Below, piece by piece: positions 7,752 to 16,962 of a DNA stretch of 64,000 nucleotides (its first letter is position 1; each line of letters opens with the position of its first letter). The DNA lies in assembly GCF_016863295.1 (NCBI RefSeq), contig NZ_BOOP01000006.1:62001-126000 (forward strand). Reading direction: 5' to 3'. A program made the translations under genes and the position numbers. Source of the DNA: Planotetraspora phitsanulokensis. Lineage in GTDB: Bacteria; Actinomycetota; Actinomycetes; Streptosporangiales; Streptosporangiaceae. Below the pieces are notes generated by a model. It had not been told where the DNA came from. It saw nothing but the letters and a program-made list of their open reading frames with translations, and did no database searches.

Positions 7752-9256
7752 CAGTCGAGCACCACGCCGTACTTGAAGAGGCTGTAGAACAGCATCCCGA
7801 GGTAGAACACCGCGCCGAACCCGATGATGAGGTTCGTGTACAGCTTGGGCCGGATCGGCTTGGGCAACATCCGGTTGTTCACCAGCAGGAGGGTGACGCA
7901 GTAGGCGCCCATCGCGAACGTCGACAGGAACGCGAGCGTGTCGAGGATCGCTCCGGGACCGTCCGCGGGCCCCCACAACAGGATGACGATGCCGAAGATG
8001 ATCACGCCCCACAGGAATGCGGCGTAGAGCTTCGAGATGCCGAACTTCTTGGCGCCGGGCACGAAGTGGTAGCTCATGTCCGCCTGCCCTCGGGAGAAGG
8101 AGTCGAACAGGCCCAGCGTCGCGTTGAGGCCGATCAACGCGATGAAGCCGAGGAAGACGGCGCCGAGCACCGAGCTGCCGGCGGAGGCGAAGGAGTCGGA
8201 CATCGCGTTGAGCGACGCCTCCCTGTCACCGGCGAGGATCAGTTCCTTGACGTTCGAGTTCTGCCGCGACGCCGCCTGGGCGAGCACCGTGAACGAGACC
8301 GTCACCAGCATCGTGATGCCCCAGAAGAGCAGGAAGGCGTCGAAGGTGACCCAGCGCCGCCAGCCCTTCCACTTGCGCATCTCCTCGGGGTTGTCGGTGT
8401 CGAACATGAAGCCACGCGAGGGCATGGCCTCCTCTTCACCGGCGTGCCGCAACCCGCGGATCTTCGGGATGTGCGCGCCCATGCCGGCCCCGGAGTCGCG
8501 CAGGTGCAGGGTGTACCACATCTGCTGCATTCCCGAGGGGCCGGCGAAGGCGATCGAGCCGACGATGACGGGGAACCACGTCGGTGACAGCGCCTCATCC
8601 GGGATGTAGCCGAAGGCGAACATGCCGGTGATGGTGCTGGACAGGTCCGACCAGCTGCCCACCATGGCCGCGATGATCGCGGTGCCGATGACCAGGACGC
8701 CGATGAGGATCGACAACACGTTCTCGAGCAGGTTGTAGATCACCTTGGCCAGGCTGAACACGATGCCGACCAGGACGAGGCCCACGCAGGCCGTTACCAC
8801 CCAGGGTATTCCGGTGATCTTCTCGAAGGCCGCGGCACCCGCTGACAGGTGCCCCGGCCAGATGTACACGAGGATCGCCACCGCGAAGAAGAACCACATG
8901 AGCGGCTTGAAGACGCGGGCGGCGCCGAAGAAGATGCTCTCCCCCGTCGCCATCGCGTATCGGGCCATCTCCAGCATGACGACGGCCTGGAGGGTGACGC
9001 CGATGAGGAAGAGCCAGCGGATCTCCGGCCCGAAGAGCAGAACCAGCCGGGGCCACATGTAGGACTCGCCCATGCCCACGCCCAGCGCGACCAGGAAGAC
9101 GGTCGGGCCGAGGATGTGCACCGAGGGAGGCGCGTCGGGTAATGACCGGATGGGCATCGGCTCGAGCCGGCCCGCTTTCCATACTCGTTCGTCCTGCACC
9201 GGCGAGGTACCGGTTTGCCCGGTTCCCGAGGTAGCCGGTGTTTTGGATGTCTCCAC
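7751..9256 (-). CDS. Nramp-related transporter lacking the classical metal motif
   Basis: 501 residues, about eleven membrane helices, LeuT/Nramp fold type. It starts at GTG with AGGAGG 6 bases upstream. The first helix reads FLVALGVGMGESYMWPRL where classical Nramp proteins have DPGN, and helix 6 has FAGPSGMQQMWYTLHLRD where they have the MPH motif, so the canonical Mn2+/Fe2+ ligands are absent. A hydrophilic loop of about 50 residues (GAHIPKIRGL to MRKWKGWRR) follows helix 6, as in the divergent actinobacterial group. It is 75 bp downstream of the acyl-CoA synthetase on the same strand, so it may belong to the oxc operon. The substrate is unknown. Confidence 0.75.
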   Translation of the reverse strand: METSKTPATSGTGQTGTSPVQDERVWKAGRLEPMPIRSLPDAPPSVHILGPTVFLVALGVGMGESYMWPRLVLLFGPEIRWLFLIGVTLQAVVMLEMARYAMATGESIFFGAARVFKPLMWFFFAVAILVYIWPGHLSAGAAAFEKITGIPWVVTACVGLVLVGIVFSLAKVIYNLLENVLSILIGVLVIGTAIIAAMVGSWSDLSSTITGMFAFGYIPDEALSPTWFPVIVGSIAFAGPSGMQQMWYTLHLRDSGAGMGAHIPKIRGLRHAGEEEAMPSRGFMFDTDNPEEMRKWKGWRRWVTFDAFLLFWGITMLVTVSFTVLAQAASRQNSNVKELILAGDREASLNAMSDSFASAGSSVLGAVFLGFIALIGLNATLGLFDSFSRGQADMSYHFVPGAKKFGISKLYAAFLWGVIIFGIVILLWGPADGPGAILDTLAFLSTFAMGAYCVTLLLVNNRMLPKPIRPKLYTNLIIGFGAVFYLGMLFYSLFKYGVVLD

Positions 9257-9331
9257 CTAAATCCTCCTGGGGAGTTGATCACTTCTAAGGCAGCCTCGAA
9301 CGCCCCCTCACTCGCCCCGAAAGCGGCCGGC

Positions 9332-11479
9332 TCAGCCGCTCAGCAGTCCCGCGGCCCTGGCCCAGCGATACTTCGCGCCGAGCACGGCCACCGGCTTCTC
9401 GGTCGTGTATGGATAAGCCACCACGCCGTGGTCGAACAGGTACTCGCATGCCTCCTCTACTTCCGTGTCGCCCGCGAGCGACGCGACCACCGGCTTCGTG
9501 TTGCCCTTCGCACGCTCGTCCGCCACCACGCGGGCGATGAGCTCGGCGAAGACCATTGGGGGGGTCACGATGGTGTGCCAGTAGCCGAGAACGAGTGCGT
9601 GGATGCGTGGATCCGACAGGCCGAGCCTGACGGTGTTCTCGTAGGTGCTCGGCGGCTCACCTCCGGTGATGTCGATCGGGTTGCCTGCCGCCCCGAAGGG
9701 GGGAATGTAGGCGCGGAAGGCCTCGTCGAGATCCGGGGGGATCTCCATGAGCGTGAGGCCGTTGTCCACGCAGGCGTCGGAGAGCAGCACGCCCGAGCCG
9801 CCGGCGCCGGTGATGATGACGACGTTCTCGCCCTGCGGCGTGGGCATCAGCGGCAGCGAGCGGGCGTACTCGAGCATGTCGTTCAGCCCGGCCGCCCGGA
9901 CGACGCCGGCCTGGCGGAGGATGTCGTCGTAGACCTTGTCGTCGCCGGCCAGCGCGCCGGTGTGCGACCCGGCCGCTCTGGCGCCCATGGCGGTGCGGCC
10001 GGCCTTCAGCACGATCACCGGCTTGTTCTTCACCACCCGCCGGACGGCGTCGACGAAGCCGCGCCCGTCCTTCAGGTCCTCCAGGTGCATGGCGACGCAG
10101 CGCGTGTTGTCGTCCTGCTCGAAGAAGGTGAGCAGGTCGTCCTCGTCGACGTCCGCCTTGTTGCCGACGCCGACGATCGCGGACACGCCCATCTTGGTGG
10201 TGCGGCTGAAGCCGAGGATGGCCATGCCGATGCCGCCGCTCTGCGAGGTCAGGGCGACGCTGCCCTTCACGTCGTACGGCGTGCAGAACGTCGCGCAGAG
10301 GTTCTCCGGCGTGTAGTAGTAGCCGTAGATGTTGGGCCCGAGCATGCGGACGCCGTGCCTGCGGGCGATCTCGACGATCTCCTGCTGGCCCTCGACGTTG
10401 CCGGTCTCGGCGAAGCCCGACGGGATCATGACGGCCCCGGCGACGCCCTTGCGGCCGACCTCCTCCAGGGCTCCGGCGACGAACTTCGCCGGGATGGCGA
10501 ACACGGCGACGTCGACCTCGCCCGGCACGTCGGAGATGCTGGGGTAGGCGGGCAGGCCGAGGATCTCCGGCGCCTTCGGGTTGATCGGGTAGATGTGGCC
10601 CTGGTAACCCCCGTTGATGAGGTTCCGCATGACCGAGTTGCCGATCTTCCCGGTCTCCCCCGACGCGCCGATCACCGCCACCGATCGGGGCTTGAAGATC
10701 CGGTTCATGGAGGCGAGGATCTGGTCGCGCGGCAGCCGTACGGGCTCGGTGACGGGCCCCTCCGCGAGGAGGATGCGCACGTCGGCGGCGATGGCGCCCT
10801 CGGCGGTCGCGAAGACCGGGTTGAGGTCCACCTCGGTGATCTCGGGGAAGTCGCTGACGAGGGCGCCGACCCGCTCGATCATCGCCGAGAGCGCGGCGCG
10901 GTCGGCGGGAGCGGCTCCGCGGGCGCCCTTCAGGACGTCGGCCGCCTTGATGTCGTCGAGCATCCCGGTGGCCTCGTCGCCGGACAGCGGGGCGAGCCGG
11001 AAGGTCACGTCCTTGATGACCTCGACGAGCACGCCGCCGAGGCCGAAGGCGACGACCTTGCCGAACGTCGGGTCGGTGACCGCGCCGATGATCACCTCGT
11101 GACCGCCGCCGACCATCTGCTGGACCTGGACGCCGTCGATCGCCGCGTCGGCGTTGTAGGCGTGGGCCGCGGCCATGATCTGGCCGTAGCCCTCGCGGAC
11201 CGCCTCGGGCGTGGCGAGCCCGACGAGCACGCCGCCGGCCTCGGTCTTGTGCAGGATGTCCGGGGAGACGATCTTGAGGACGACGGGGAGGCCGATCTCG
11301 GCCGCGAGCGCCGCCGCCTCGTCGGCGGACGTCGCGAGGCCCTCGCCGGGGGTGGCGATGCCGTACGCGTCGCAGATCCGCTTGCCCTCGGGCGCGGTCA
11401 GGCCGGTACGGCCCTCGGCCCGCGCCTTGTCCAGAACCTCGCGCACCGCCTGGGGATCGGGGGTGACGTTGTTCGGCAT
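9332..11479 (-). CDS. acyl-CoA synthetase (ADP/NDP-forming), oxalate cluster
   Basis: 715 residues counted from [10 protein letters not shown]. The order is an ATP-grasp (beta-like) domain at ~1-240, a CoA-binding Rossmann domain from ~262 (RSVAVIGASGETGKIGNS) and succinyl-CoA-ligase-like domains, with the phospho-histidine at about residue 506 in GSHTGALAG. The class interconverts acid + CoA + ATP with acyl-CoA + ADP + Pi. Its ATG overlaps the frc stop by one base, so it is the third gene of oxc-frc-acs. Candidate reactions are making oxalyl-CoA or another CoA donor, or harvesting ATP from formyl-CoA or succinyl-CoA. The order beta then alpha differs from the usual acetyl-CoA synthetase order. 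Confidence 0.85.
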   Translation of the reverse strand: MPNNVTPDPQAVREVLDKARAEGRTGLTAPEGKRICDAYGIATPGEGLATSADEAAALAAEIGLPVVLKIVSPDILHKTEAGGVLVGLATPEAVREGYGQIMAAAHAYNADAAIDGVQVQQMVGGGHEVIIGAVTDPTFGKVVAFGLGGVLVEVIKDVTFRLAPLSGDEATGMLDDIKAADVLKGARGAAPADRAALSAMIERVGALVSDFPEITEVDLNPVFATAEGAIAADVRILLAEGPVTEPVRLPRDQILASMNRIFKPRSVAVIGASGETGKIGNSVMRNLINGGYQGHIYPINPKAPEILGLPAYPSISDVPGEVDVAVFAIPAKFVAGALEEVGRKGVAGAVMIPSGFAETGNVEGQQEIVEIARRHGVRMLGPNIYGYYYTPENLCATFCTPYDVKGSVALTSQSGGIGMAILGFSRTTKMGVSAIVGVGNKADVDEDDLLTFFEQDDNTRCVAMHLEDLKDGRGFVDAVRRVVKNKPVIVLKAGRTAMGARAAGSHTGALAGDDKVYDDILRQAGVVRAAGLNDMLEYARSLPLMPTPQGENVVIITGAGGSGVLLSDACVDNGLTLMEIPPDLDEAFRAYIPPFGAAGNPIDITGGEPPSTYENTVRLGLSDPRIHALVLGYWHTIVTPPMVFAELIARVVADERAKGNTKPVVASLAGDTEVEEACEYLFDHGVVAYPYTTEKPVAVLGAKYRWARAAGLLSG

Positions 11480-12705
11480 CAGATGACTCCGTTCGACTTC
11501 AGCTCGGCGAGCTCCTCGGCGGTGACGCCGACGGTCGCGTAGATCTCCTGGTTGTGCTCGCCGAGAAGCGGCGGGGTGGTCACGTTGACCGGGGAGTCCG
11601 ACAGGTTCAGGGGGCTGCCCACCGTCGCGAAGGTGCCGCGTTCGGGGTGGGCGACGTCGACGATGATGCCCTCGGCCCTCAGCGAGTCGTCCTCGATGAG
11701 CTCCTTGGTCGACAGGATCGGGCCGCAGGGGATGTTCGCGGCGTTCAGCGCGTCGAGCACCGCCCACTTGCCGTGCAGGCTCGTCCACTCCTCGATGAGC
11801 TGGAACATCTTGTCCAGCTTGGGCAGCCGGGCGGCGGGGGTGGCCCACTCGGGGTCGTCGGCCAGCTCGGGGCGGCCGATGATCCGGGCCAGGGGGGCCC
11901 AGCCGGGGGGCTGGACGATCACGTAGATGTAGTCGTTCGGCCCGCCGGGGGCGCACTTGACGGCCCAACCCGGCTGGCCGCCTCCGGAGGCGTTGCCCGA
12001 GCGGGGGACATCGTCGCCGAAGGTCTTGTTGGGGTATTCGGAGAGCGGCCCGTGGGTGAGGCGCTGCTGGTCGCGCAGCTTGACCCGGCACAGGTTCAGC
12101 ACGGCGTGCTGCATCGCCACCTGGACCCGCTGGCCGCGGCCCGTGTGGGTCCGCTGGAAGAGGGCGGCGAGGATGCCGGCCACGGTGTGGATGCCGGTGC
12201 CGGAGTCGCCGATCTGCGCGCCGGTCGCGAGCGGCGGGCCGTCCTCGAAGCCGGTGGTGCTCATGGAGCCGCCCATGGCCTGGGCGACCACCTCGTAGGC
12301 CTTGAAGTCGGCGTACCGGCCGGGGCCGAAGCCCTTGATCGAGGCGTAGATCAGCCGCGGGTTGAGCTCCTGGAGCCGCTCCCAGGTGAAGCCCATGCGG
12401 TCGACGGCCCCGGGGCCGAAGTTCTCCACGAGGATGTCCGCGTCGCGGACGAGCTCCGTGAAGATCTCTTTCCCCCGATCGCTCTTCATGTTGAGCGTGA
12501 TGCTCTTCTTGTTGCAGTTGAGCATGGTGAAGTAGAGGCTGTCCACGTCCGGGACGTCCCGCAGTTGTTGGCGGGTGATGTCACCGGTGGGGGACTCCAG
12601 CTTGACCACGTCCGCGCCGAGCCAGGCGAGGAGCTGGGTGCAGGAAGGGCCGGACTGGACGTGGGTCATGTCGAGGACGCGGACACCTTCGAGTGCTCTG
12701 CTCAT
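11479..12705 (-). CDS. frc: formyl-CoA:oxalate CoA-transferase (class III, CaiB/BaiF)
   Basis: 408 residues, full length. The catalytic aspartate is visible at about 167 in [14 protein letters not shown], and the Frc glycine loop appears as GGGQPGW near 241-247, which separates Frc-type enzymes from other class III transferases. It moves CoA from formyl-CoA (or succinyl- or acetyl-CoA in related enzymes) to oxalate, forming oxalyl-CoA in the cytosol. It lies 10 bp behind oxc and overlaps the acyl-CoA synthetase, so the activation and decarboxylation steps are co-expressed. The sucCD genes in the same regulon leave open that succinyl-CoA is a donor here. Confidence 0.93.
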   Translation of the reverse strand: MSRALEGVRVLDMTHVQSGPSCTQLLAWLGADVVKLESPTGDITRQQLRDVPDVDSLYFTMLNCNKKSITLNMKSDRGKEIFTELVRDADILVENFGPGAVDRMGFTWERLQELNPRLIYASIKGFGPGRYADFKAYEVVAQAMGGSMSTTGFEDGPPLATGAQIGDSGTGIHTVAGILAALFQRTHTGRGQRVQVAMQHAVLNLCRVKLRDQQRLTHGPLSEYPNKTFGDDVPRSGNASGGGQPGWAVKCAPGGPNDYIYVIVQPPGWAPLARIIGRPELADDPEWATPAARLPKLDKMFQLIEEWTSLHGKWAVLDALNAANIPCGPILSTKELIEDDSLRAEGIIVDVAHPERGTFATVGSPLNLSDSPVNVTTPPLLGEHNQEIYATVGVTAEELAELKSNGVI

Positions 12706-12715
12706 CGAGGCTCCC

Positions 12716-14398
12716 CTACTTGTACATGGTCTGGTTCATGGTCCCGGGGGCGTAGACGTCCGGGTCGACCCATACGTTGATCAGCGCGGGCTTGCCCGAC
12801 TCGCGGGCCCGCTCCAGCGCCGGGCGGATGTCCGCGGGGTCCCGGACCTCCTCGCCGTAGCCGCCGAGCATCCGGGCGAACTCGTCGTACCTGACGTCGC
12901 CGAGGGTGTTGCCGACGCGGCCCCGGTCCTGGCCGTACTTGGCGGCCTGGCCGTAGCGGATCTGGTTCATCGAGGAGTTGTTGCCGATGACCCCGATGAA
13001 CGGCAGGTCGAAGCGGACCATCGTCTCGAAGTCCCACCCGGTGAGGCTGAAGGCGCCGTCACCGAACAGGCACAGCACCTCCTTGTCGCGCTGGGCGTAC
13101 TTCGCGGCCATCGCGAAGGCGACGCCGACGCCGAGGGTGCCGAGGGGGCCCGGGTCCATCCAGTGGCCCGGCGACTTGGGCTGGACGACCTGGCCGGAGA
13201 AGGTGACGATGTCGCCGCCGTCGCCGATGTAGATCGTGTCCTCGGTGAGGAACTCGTTGATCTCGTGGACGAGGCGGTAGGGGTCGATCGGCTGCGAACC
13301 GGACAGCTGCCGGGGCAGCCGCTTCTCGAACGCCTTGGTCTCGACCTCGCGCAGCTCCTCGAGCCACTTCTTCCTGCGGGCGCTGCCGTTGTCCTCACGG
13401 CCGGTGGCCGCGGCCGCGGCGGCCGACAACACGAGCCCGGCGTCACCGACGATGCCGAGGTCGATGTCGCGGTTCTTGCCGACGGTCCGGTAGTCGAGGT
13501 CGATCTGCACCACCGTCGCGGTCGGCGACAGGCGCTTGCCGTACCCCATCCGGAAGTCGAACGGCGTGCCGACGATGATGATGAGGTCGGCCTCGGTGAA
13601 GGCGTAGCGCCGCGACAGCTGGAAGTGGTGCGGGTCGCCGGGCGCCAGCGTGCCGCGGCCGGAGCCGTTCATGTACGCCGGGACGTTGAGCGCGCGGACG
13701 AAGTCGACGGCGTCGTCGGTCGCGCGGCAGGTCCAGACCTGGCTGCCCAGGAGGATGGCCGGCTTCTCCGAGTGGACGATCAGGTCGGCGAGGCGCTCGA
13801 TCGCCGCCGGGTCGCCCAGCTGGCGCGTGGAGGCGCGGTAGCGACCCGCCTCCGGGATGCGCGCCTTCTCCAGCGGGACCTTGGCGTCGAGCACGTCGCG
13901 CGGGATCTCCAGGAACGACGGCCCGGGGGCGCCGTTGTAGCACTCCCTGAAGGCCATCGACACGATGTCGGCCACCCGCTCCGTCGACGGCACCGTCGCG
14001 GCGAACTTGGTGATCGGCGTCATCATGTCCACGTGCGGGAGGTCCTGCAGCGAGCCCATCTTGTGCTGGCTGAGCGCCCCCTGGCCGCCGATGAGCAACA
14101 TCGGGCTCTCGGCTCTGAAGGCGTTGGCCACGCCGGTCACGGCATCGGTGGTGCCGGGGCCCGCGGTCACGACGGCGCAGCCGGGTTTGCCGGTGATCCG
14201 CGCGTAGCCGTCGGCGGCATGCGCTGCGACCTGCTCGTGGCGGACGTCGACCACCTCGATGCCCTCGTCGATGCAACCGTCATAGATGTCGATGATGTGA
14301 CCGCCGCACAGCGTGAAGATCACATCGATCCCCTCCGCCTTGAGCGCCTTGGCCACGAGGTGACCGCCGGAGATCGTTTCCTCGGCATCCGCTGTCAT
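12716..14398 (-). CDS. oxc: oxalyl-CoA decarboxylase
   Basis: 560 residues of the thiamine-diphosphate enzyme family, near the usual Oxc length. The pyrimidine domain has the catalytic glutamate at about 55 in [17 protein letters not shown]. The pyrophosphate domain has the GDG...NN cofactor motif at ~446-474 ([12 protein letters not shown] to IGNNSS). A middle CoA/ADP-binding domain is also present. It converts oxalyl-CoA to formyl-CoA and CO2. The ATG at 14398 is chosen because AGAGGAC precedes it and it matches the family start; an upstream in-frame ATG at 14446 would sit inside the operator. It is the first gene of the minus-strand operon, with the regulon palindrome about 40-55 bp upstream. 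Confidence 0.95.
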   Translation of the reverse strand: MTADAEETISGGHLVAKALKAEGIDVIFTLCGGHIIDIYDGCIDEGIEVVDVRHEQVAAHAADGYARITGKPGCAVVTAGPGTTDAVTGVANAFRAESPMLLIGGQGALSQHKMGSLQDLPHVDMMTPITKFAATVPSTERVADIVSMAFRECYNGAPGPSFLEIPRDVLDAKVPLEKARIPEAGRYRASTRQLGDPAAIERLADLIVHSEKPAILLGSQVWTCRATDDAVDFVRALNVPAYMNGSGRGTLAPGDPHHFQLSRRYAFTEADLIIIVGTPFDFRMGYGKRLSPTATVVQIDLDYRTVGKNRDIDLGIVGDAGLVLSAAAAAATGREDNGSARRKKWLEELREVETKAFEKRLPRQLSGSQPIDPYRLVHEINEFLTEDTIYIGDGGDIVTFSGQVVQPKSPGHWMDPGPLGTLGVGVAFAMAAKYAQRDKEVLCLFGDGAFSLTGWDFETMVRFDLPFIGVIGNNSSMNQIRYGQAAKYGQDRGRVGNTLGDVRYDEFARMLGGYGEEVRDPADIRPALERARESGKPALINVWVDPDVYAPGTMNQTMYK

Positions 14399-14435
14399 CT
14401 GTGTCGTCCTCTCGCTGTCGCGAATTCGTCTAACT

Positions 14436-14454
14436 CCATACTGCATACCGTATG
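14436..14454. promoter_or_regulatory. putative GntR operator upstream of oxc
   Basis: CCATACTGCATACCGTATG; CATACCGTATG (14444-14454) is a perfect 11-base palindrome and the left part adds a second, imperfect ATAC-N-GCAT. It is identical at 17 of 19 positions to the site between moeA and the panE-like gene. Confidence 0.75.
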
Positions 14455-14518
14455 TTGCAGGTGTACTCCGGCGGCCGGGCGATGTCCAGACCCTTTCGGC
14501 CCGGGACCGGAGGACGTT

Positions 14519-15757
14519 TCAGCCGGGGAGGGCGAGCAGTTCGACCTGATCGCCCTCCCACCTGGGCGGAACCACCGCCAGCGCGTCCGCGAGCGCCGCG
14601 CCCCACAACGAGCCGGGACGGTCGTGCCCCACGCGGACCGCCCCCCGGGCGGAGCGCCGGACCGCCACCAGGCGGGTGTCCGACGGGTGCGCCGGCGACG
14701 GCCCGGCCAGCGACGTGCGCTCGCCGCGCGCCTCCGGCAGCCCGAGCAGGCCGCGGACCGCCGGGACCAGCAGGGTGAGAGCGGCCGACAGGGCGGCGAA
14801 GGGGTTGCCGGGCAGTCCCACGACGAGCCCGCCTCCGGGTAGGCGGGCGAGCAGCTGCGGATGGCCCGGCCGCACGGCCACGCCGTCCACGAGGATGTCG
14901 GCGCCGAGCCGCTCGAGCACGGGACGCAGATGATCCGCCCGGCCCTTCGAGGAGGCCCCGCAGACCGCCGTCACGTGCGCGGACCCGCCGTGCGCGGACA
15001 GGGCCGCGGTCAACGCGGCCTCGCCGTCCGGCAGCCACAGCGGCTCACCCGCCGTCCCGCCCGCCCAGCCGATCAGGCCGGGCAGGAAGGGCCCCACGGC
15101 GTCGCGGACCATCCCCTCCGCCGGCAGACCGGAGCCCGTCACCTCGTCTCCCGTCACCAGCACGGCGACGTGGGGACGCGGGAGCACCCGCAGCGTGTCG
15201 TGGCCGAGGCCGGCGGCGAGCCCGAGGACGAGCGGCGTGACGGGCGTTCCCGCGGCCAGGACGGCGGTGCCCGCCACGCACTCCTCGCCCCTGCGGCGGA
15301 TGTGCTTGCCAAGCGGCGAGGCACCCGACACCTCGAGCGCCGGGCCGTACCGCGCCTGCGCGGCCTCGTAGGGCAGCACCGACTCCGCGCCCACGGGCAC
15401 GGGGGCGCCCGTCGCGATCTCGACGGCCGTGCCGGGCGAGAGAACCCCCTCATGGCGGGCCCGGCCCGCCAGCACCCGGCCGACGACGCGCCAGGGCGCG
15501 GGGCCGCAGACCGCGTAGCCGTCCATCGCGGACACGTCGTCGCGGGGCAGGTCGACCAGCGCCCGCATCGGCTCCGCGAGGCGGCACCCGGCGGCCTGCT
15601 GAAGGGGCAGGTCGGAGGGGGGAAGCCGGCGCACCGCCTGCGCCGCGATCCGCCGTGCGGTGTCCCACGGAACCGCGCCCCCATGCCGGTCCCGTCTCGG
15701 CGGGCCCGCCAGGACCGTGCTCGTTTTCCTGGACAGAACCCTGTCGGCGACGGTCAT
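14519..15757 (-). CDS. moeA: molybdopterin molybdotransferase
   Basis: 412 residues from the ATG preceded by AAGGAG. MoeA domains in order: N-terminal segment with PLQQAAGCRLAEPMRALVDLPRDDVSAMDGYAV (the DxSAMDGYA signature), then the MPT-binding MoaB/Mog-like domain with TGDEV and the LPGNP motif near 310, and a C-terminal barrel. It inserts molybdate into the cofactor in the cytosol. Its regulon operator and the fdhD gene nearby suggest it supports a molybdenum formate dehydrogenase needed to oxidise oxalate-derived formate. It is probably a second moeA copy, with the housekeeping one elsewhere. It is divergent from the panE-like gene and upstream of oxc on the same strand. Confidence 0.9.
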   Translation of the reverse strand: MTVADRVLSRKTSTVLAGPPRRDRHGGAVPWDTARRIAAQAVRRLPPSDLPLQQAAGCRLAEPMRALVDLPRDDVSAMDGYAVCGPAPWRVVGRVLAGRARHEGVLSPGTAVEIATGAPVPVGAESVLPYEAAQARYGPALEVSGASPLGKHIRRRGEECVAGTAVLAAGTPVTPLVLGLAAGLGHDTLRVLPRPHVAVLVTGDEVTGSGLPAEGMVRDAVGPFLPGLIGWAGGTAGEPLWLPDGEAALTAALSAHGGSAHVTAVCGASSKGRADHLRPVLERLGADILVDGVAVRPGHPQLLARLPGGGLVVGLPGNPFAALSAALTLLVPAVRGLLGLPEARGERTSLAGPSPAHPSDTRLVAVRRSARGAVRVGHDRPGSLWGAALADALAVVPPRWEGDQVELLALPG

Positions 15758-15782
15758 CAGCGGCTCCTTGACCTCAATTTTG

Positions 15783-15801
15783 CCATACTGTATACCGAAT
15801 G
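15783..15801. promoter_or_regulatory. putative GntR operator between moeA and the panE-like gene
   Basis: CCATACTGTATACCGAATG; ATACTGTAT (15785-15793) is a perfect odd palindrome overlapped by a second imperfect ATACCGAAT. It can serve both divergent promoters, lying 26-45 bp from either start codon. Confidence 0.75.
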
Positions 15802-15828
15802 CACAGTCGACGCGAGAACGGAGCAACT

Positions 15829-16827
15829 GTGAAAGTCGCTGTTCTTGGCGCCGGCGCCATCGGTGCGTATGTGGGGGCCGCCCTGCATACCGCCGGCGTC
15901 GAGGTGCATCTCATCGCCCGCGGGGCCCACCTTGCGGCCATGCGGAAGTCCGGCGTCCGCGTGTTGAGCCCCCGAGGGGACTTCACCGCCCACCCGCACA
16001 CGACCGACGATCCGAGTGAGGTCGGCCCGGTCGACTTCGTCTTCCTCGGGCTGAAGGCCAACTCCTACGCCTCCGCCGACCACATGGTCCGTCCGCTGCT
16101 CCACGAGAACACGGGAATCGTCGCAGCGCAGAACGGCATCCCCTGGTGGTACTTCCACCGCCTTCCCGGCCCCTACGAGGGCTACCGCATCGAGAGCGTG
16201 GACCCGGGCGGCGGCGTCACGGCCGCGCTCCCCCTTGAGCGGGCCATCGGGTGCGTCGTCTACGCGGCCACCGAGATCGAGGAACCCGGCGTGATCCGCC
16301 ACCTCGAGGGCACCCGCTTCTCCATCGGCGAGCCGAGCGGGGAGCTGTCCCCGCGGTGCCTGTCGCTCAGCGAGGCCATGATCGCCGGCGGGCTCAAATG
16401 CCCCGTCGAGGCCGACCTGCGCCGCGACATCTGGGTGAAGCTGATGGGCAACATCGCCTTCAACCCGATCAGCGCCCTGACCAGGGCCACCATGGCCGGA
16501 ATCTGCAGACACCAGGGGACGCGCGAGCTCGTCGTCGCGATGATGCGCGAGACCGTCGACGTGGCCAGGCGGGTCGGCTGCGACCCGCACATCTCGATCG
16601 AGCGCCGCCTCGCCGGCGCGGAGAAGGCGGGCGAGCACAAGACCTCCACGCTCCAGGACCTGGAGAAGGGGAAACCGCTCGAGCTCGACGTGATCCTCGC
16701 CGCCGTCGTGGAACTGGCCGATCTCACCGGCGCGTCCGTCCCCACCCTGCGCGCCATCCACTCGGTGACCGACCTGCTGGACGAACAGGTACGGCAGAGC
16801 CTCCTCCCGGTCGCCGGGATCCGGTAG
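15829..16827 (+). CDS. ketopantoate-reductase-like dehydrogenase, candidate oxalyl-CoA reductase
   Basis: 332 residues from GTG 15829, with GGAG a few bases upstream. GAGAIG at 7-12 is the dinucleotide site. The body follows the PanE family: catalytic lysine region FLGLKANS near 75-82, EADLRRDIWVKLMGNIAFNP near 200 and a helical C-terminal domain. The family reduces 2-oxo acids with NADPH. In Methylobacterium extorquens AM1 a PanE-like protein (PanE2) reduces oxalyl-CoA to glyoxylate. A copy controlled by the oxalate operator, beside frc/oxc and with glyoxylate-assimilation genes in the regulon, is best read the same way. Ordinary ketopantoate reductase remains possible but would not explain the context. 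Confidence 0.8.
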   Translation: MKVAVLGAGAIGAYVGAALHTAGVEVHLIARGAHLAAMRKSGVRVLSPRGDFTAHPHTTDDPSEVGPVDFVFLGLKANSYASADHMVRPLLHENTGIVAAQNGIPWWYFHRLPGPYEGYRIESVDPGGGVTAALPLERAIGCVVYAATEIEEPGVIRHLEGTRFSIGEPSGELSPRCLSLSEAMIAGGLKCPVEADLRRDIWVKLMGNIAFNPISALTRATMAGICRHQGTRELVVAMMRETVDVARRVGCDPHISIERRLAGAEKAGEHKTSTLQDLEKGKPLELDVILAAVVELADLTGASVPTLRAIHSVTDLLDEQVRQSLLPVAGIR

Positions 16828-16857
16828 ACCGCACACGCACTCGGGAAAGGACGGCAC

Positions 16858-16962
16858 ATGACGACCAGGCGTGCCGGACGCCGCGAGAGGCCGATCCCTC
16901 ACTCGCCCCGCGAGGGCGTATTCGGGCTCCGGCACGCCGGGAAGGCGTCGGACGATGGGTAG
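16858..16962 (+). CDS. possible 34-residue small ORF coupled to fdhD
   Basis: ATG at 16858 preceded by GGGAAAGGACGGCAC, one of the better ribosome sites here. The frame runs 34 codons ([20 protein letters not shown] and on) and stops at TAG inside the first codons of fdhD. The overlap would allow translational coupling. The product is basic and of no known family. It may only be a leader that delivers ribosomes to fdhD, or chance. Confidence 0.25.
   Translation: MTTRRAGRRERPIPHSPREGVFGLRHAGKASDDG

Noticed and set aside
9215-11542. Long open frame (775 codons) on the plus strand
   Set aside because: It is the antisense shadow of the acyl-CoA synthetase; the composition is His/Asp/Arg-biased as in GC-rich antisense frames, with no domain pattern.
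15755-15801. Moco riboswitch upstream of moeA
   Set aside because: The gap is only about 45 bp and is filled by the operator; there is no room for a riboswitch fold.
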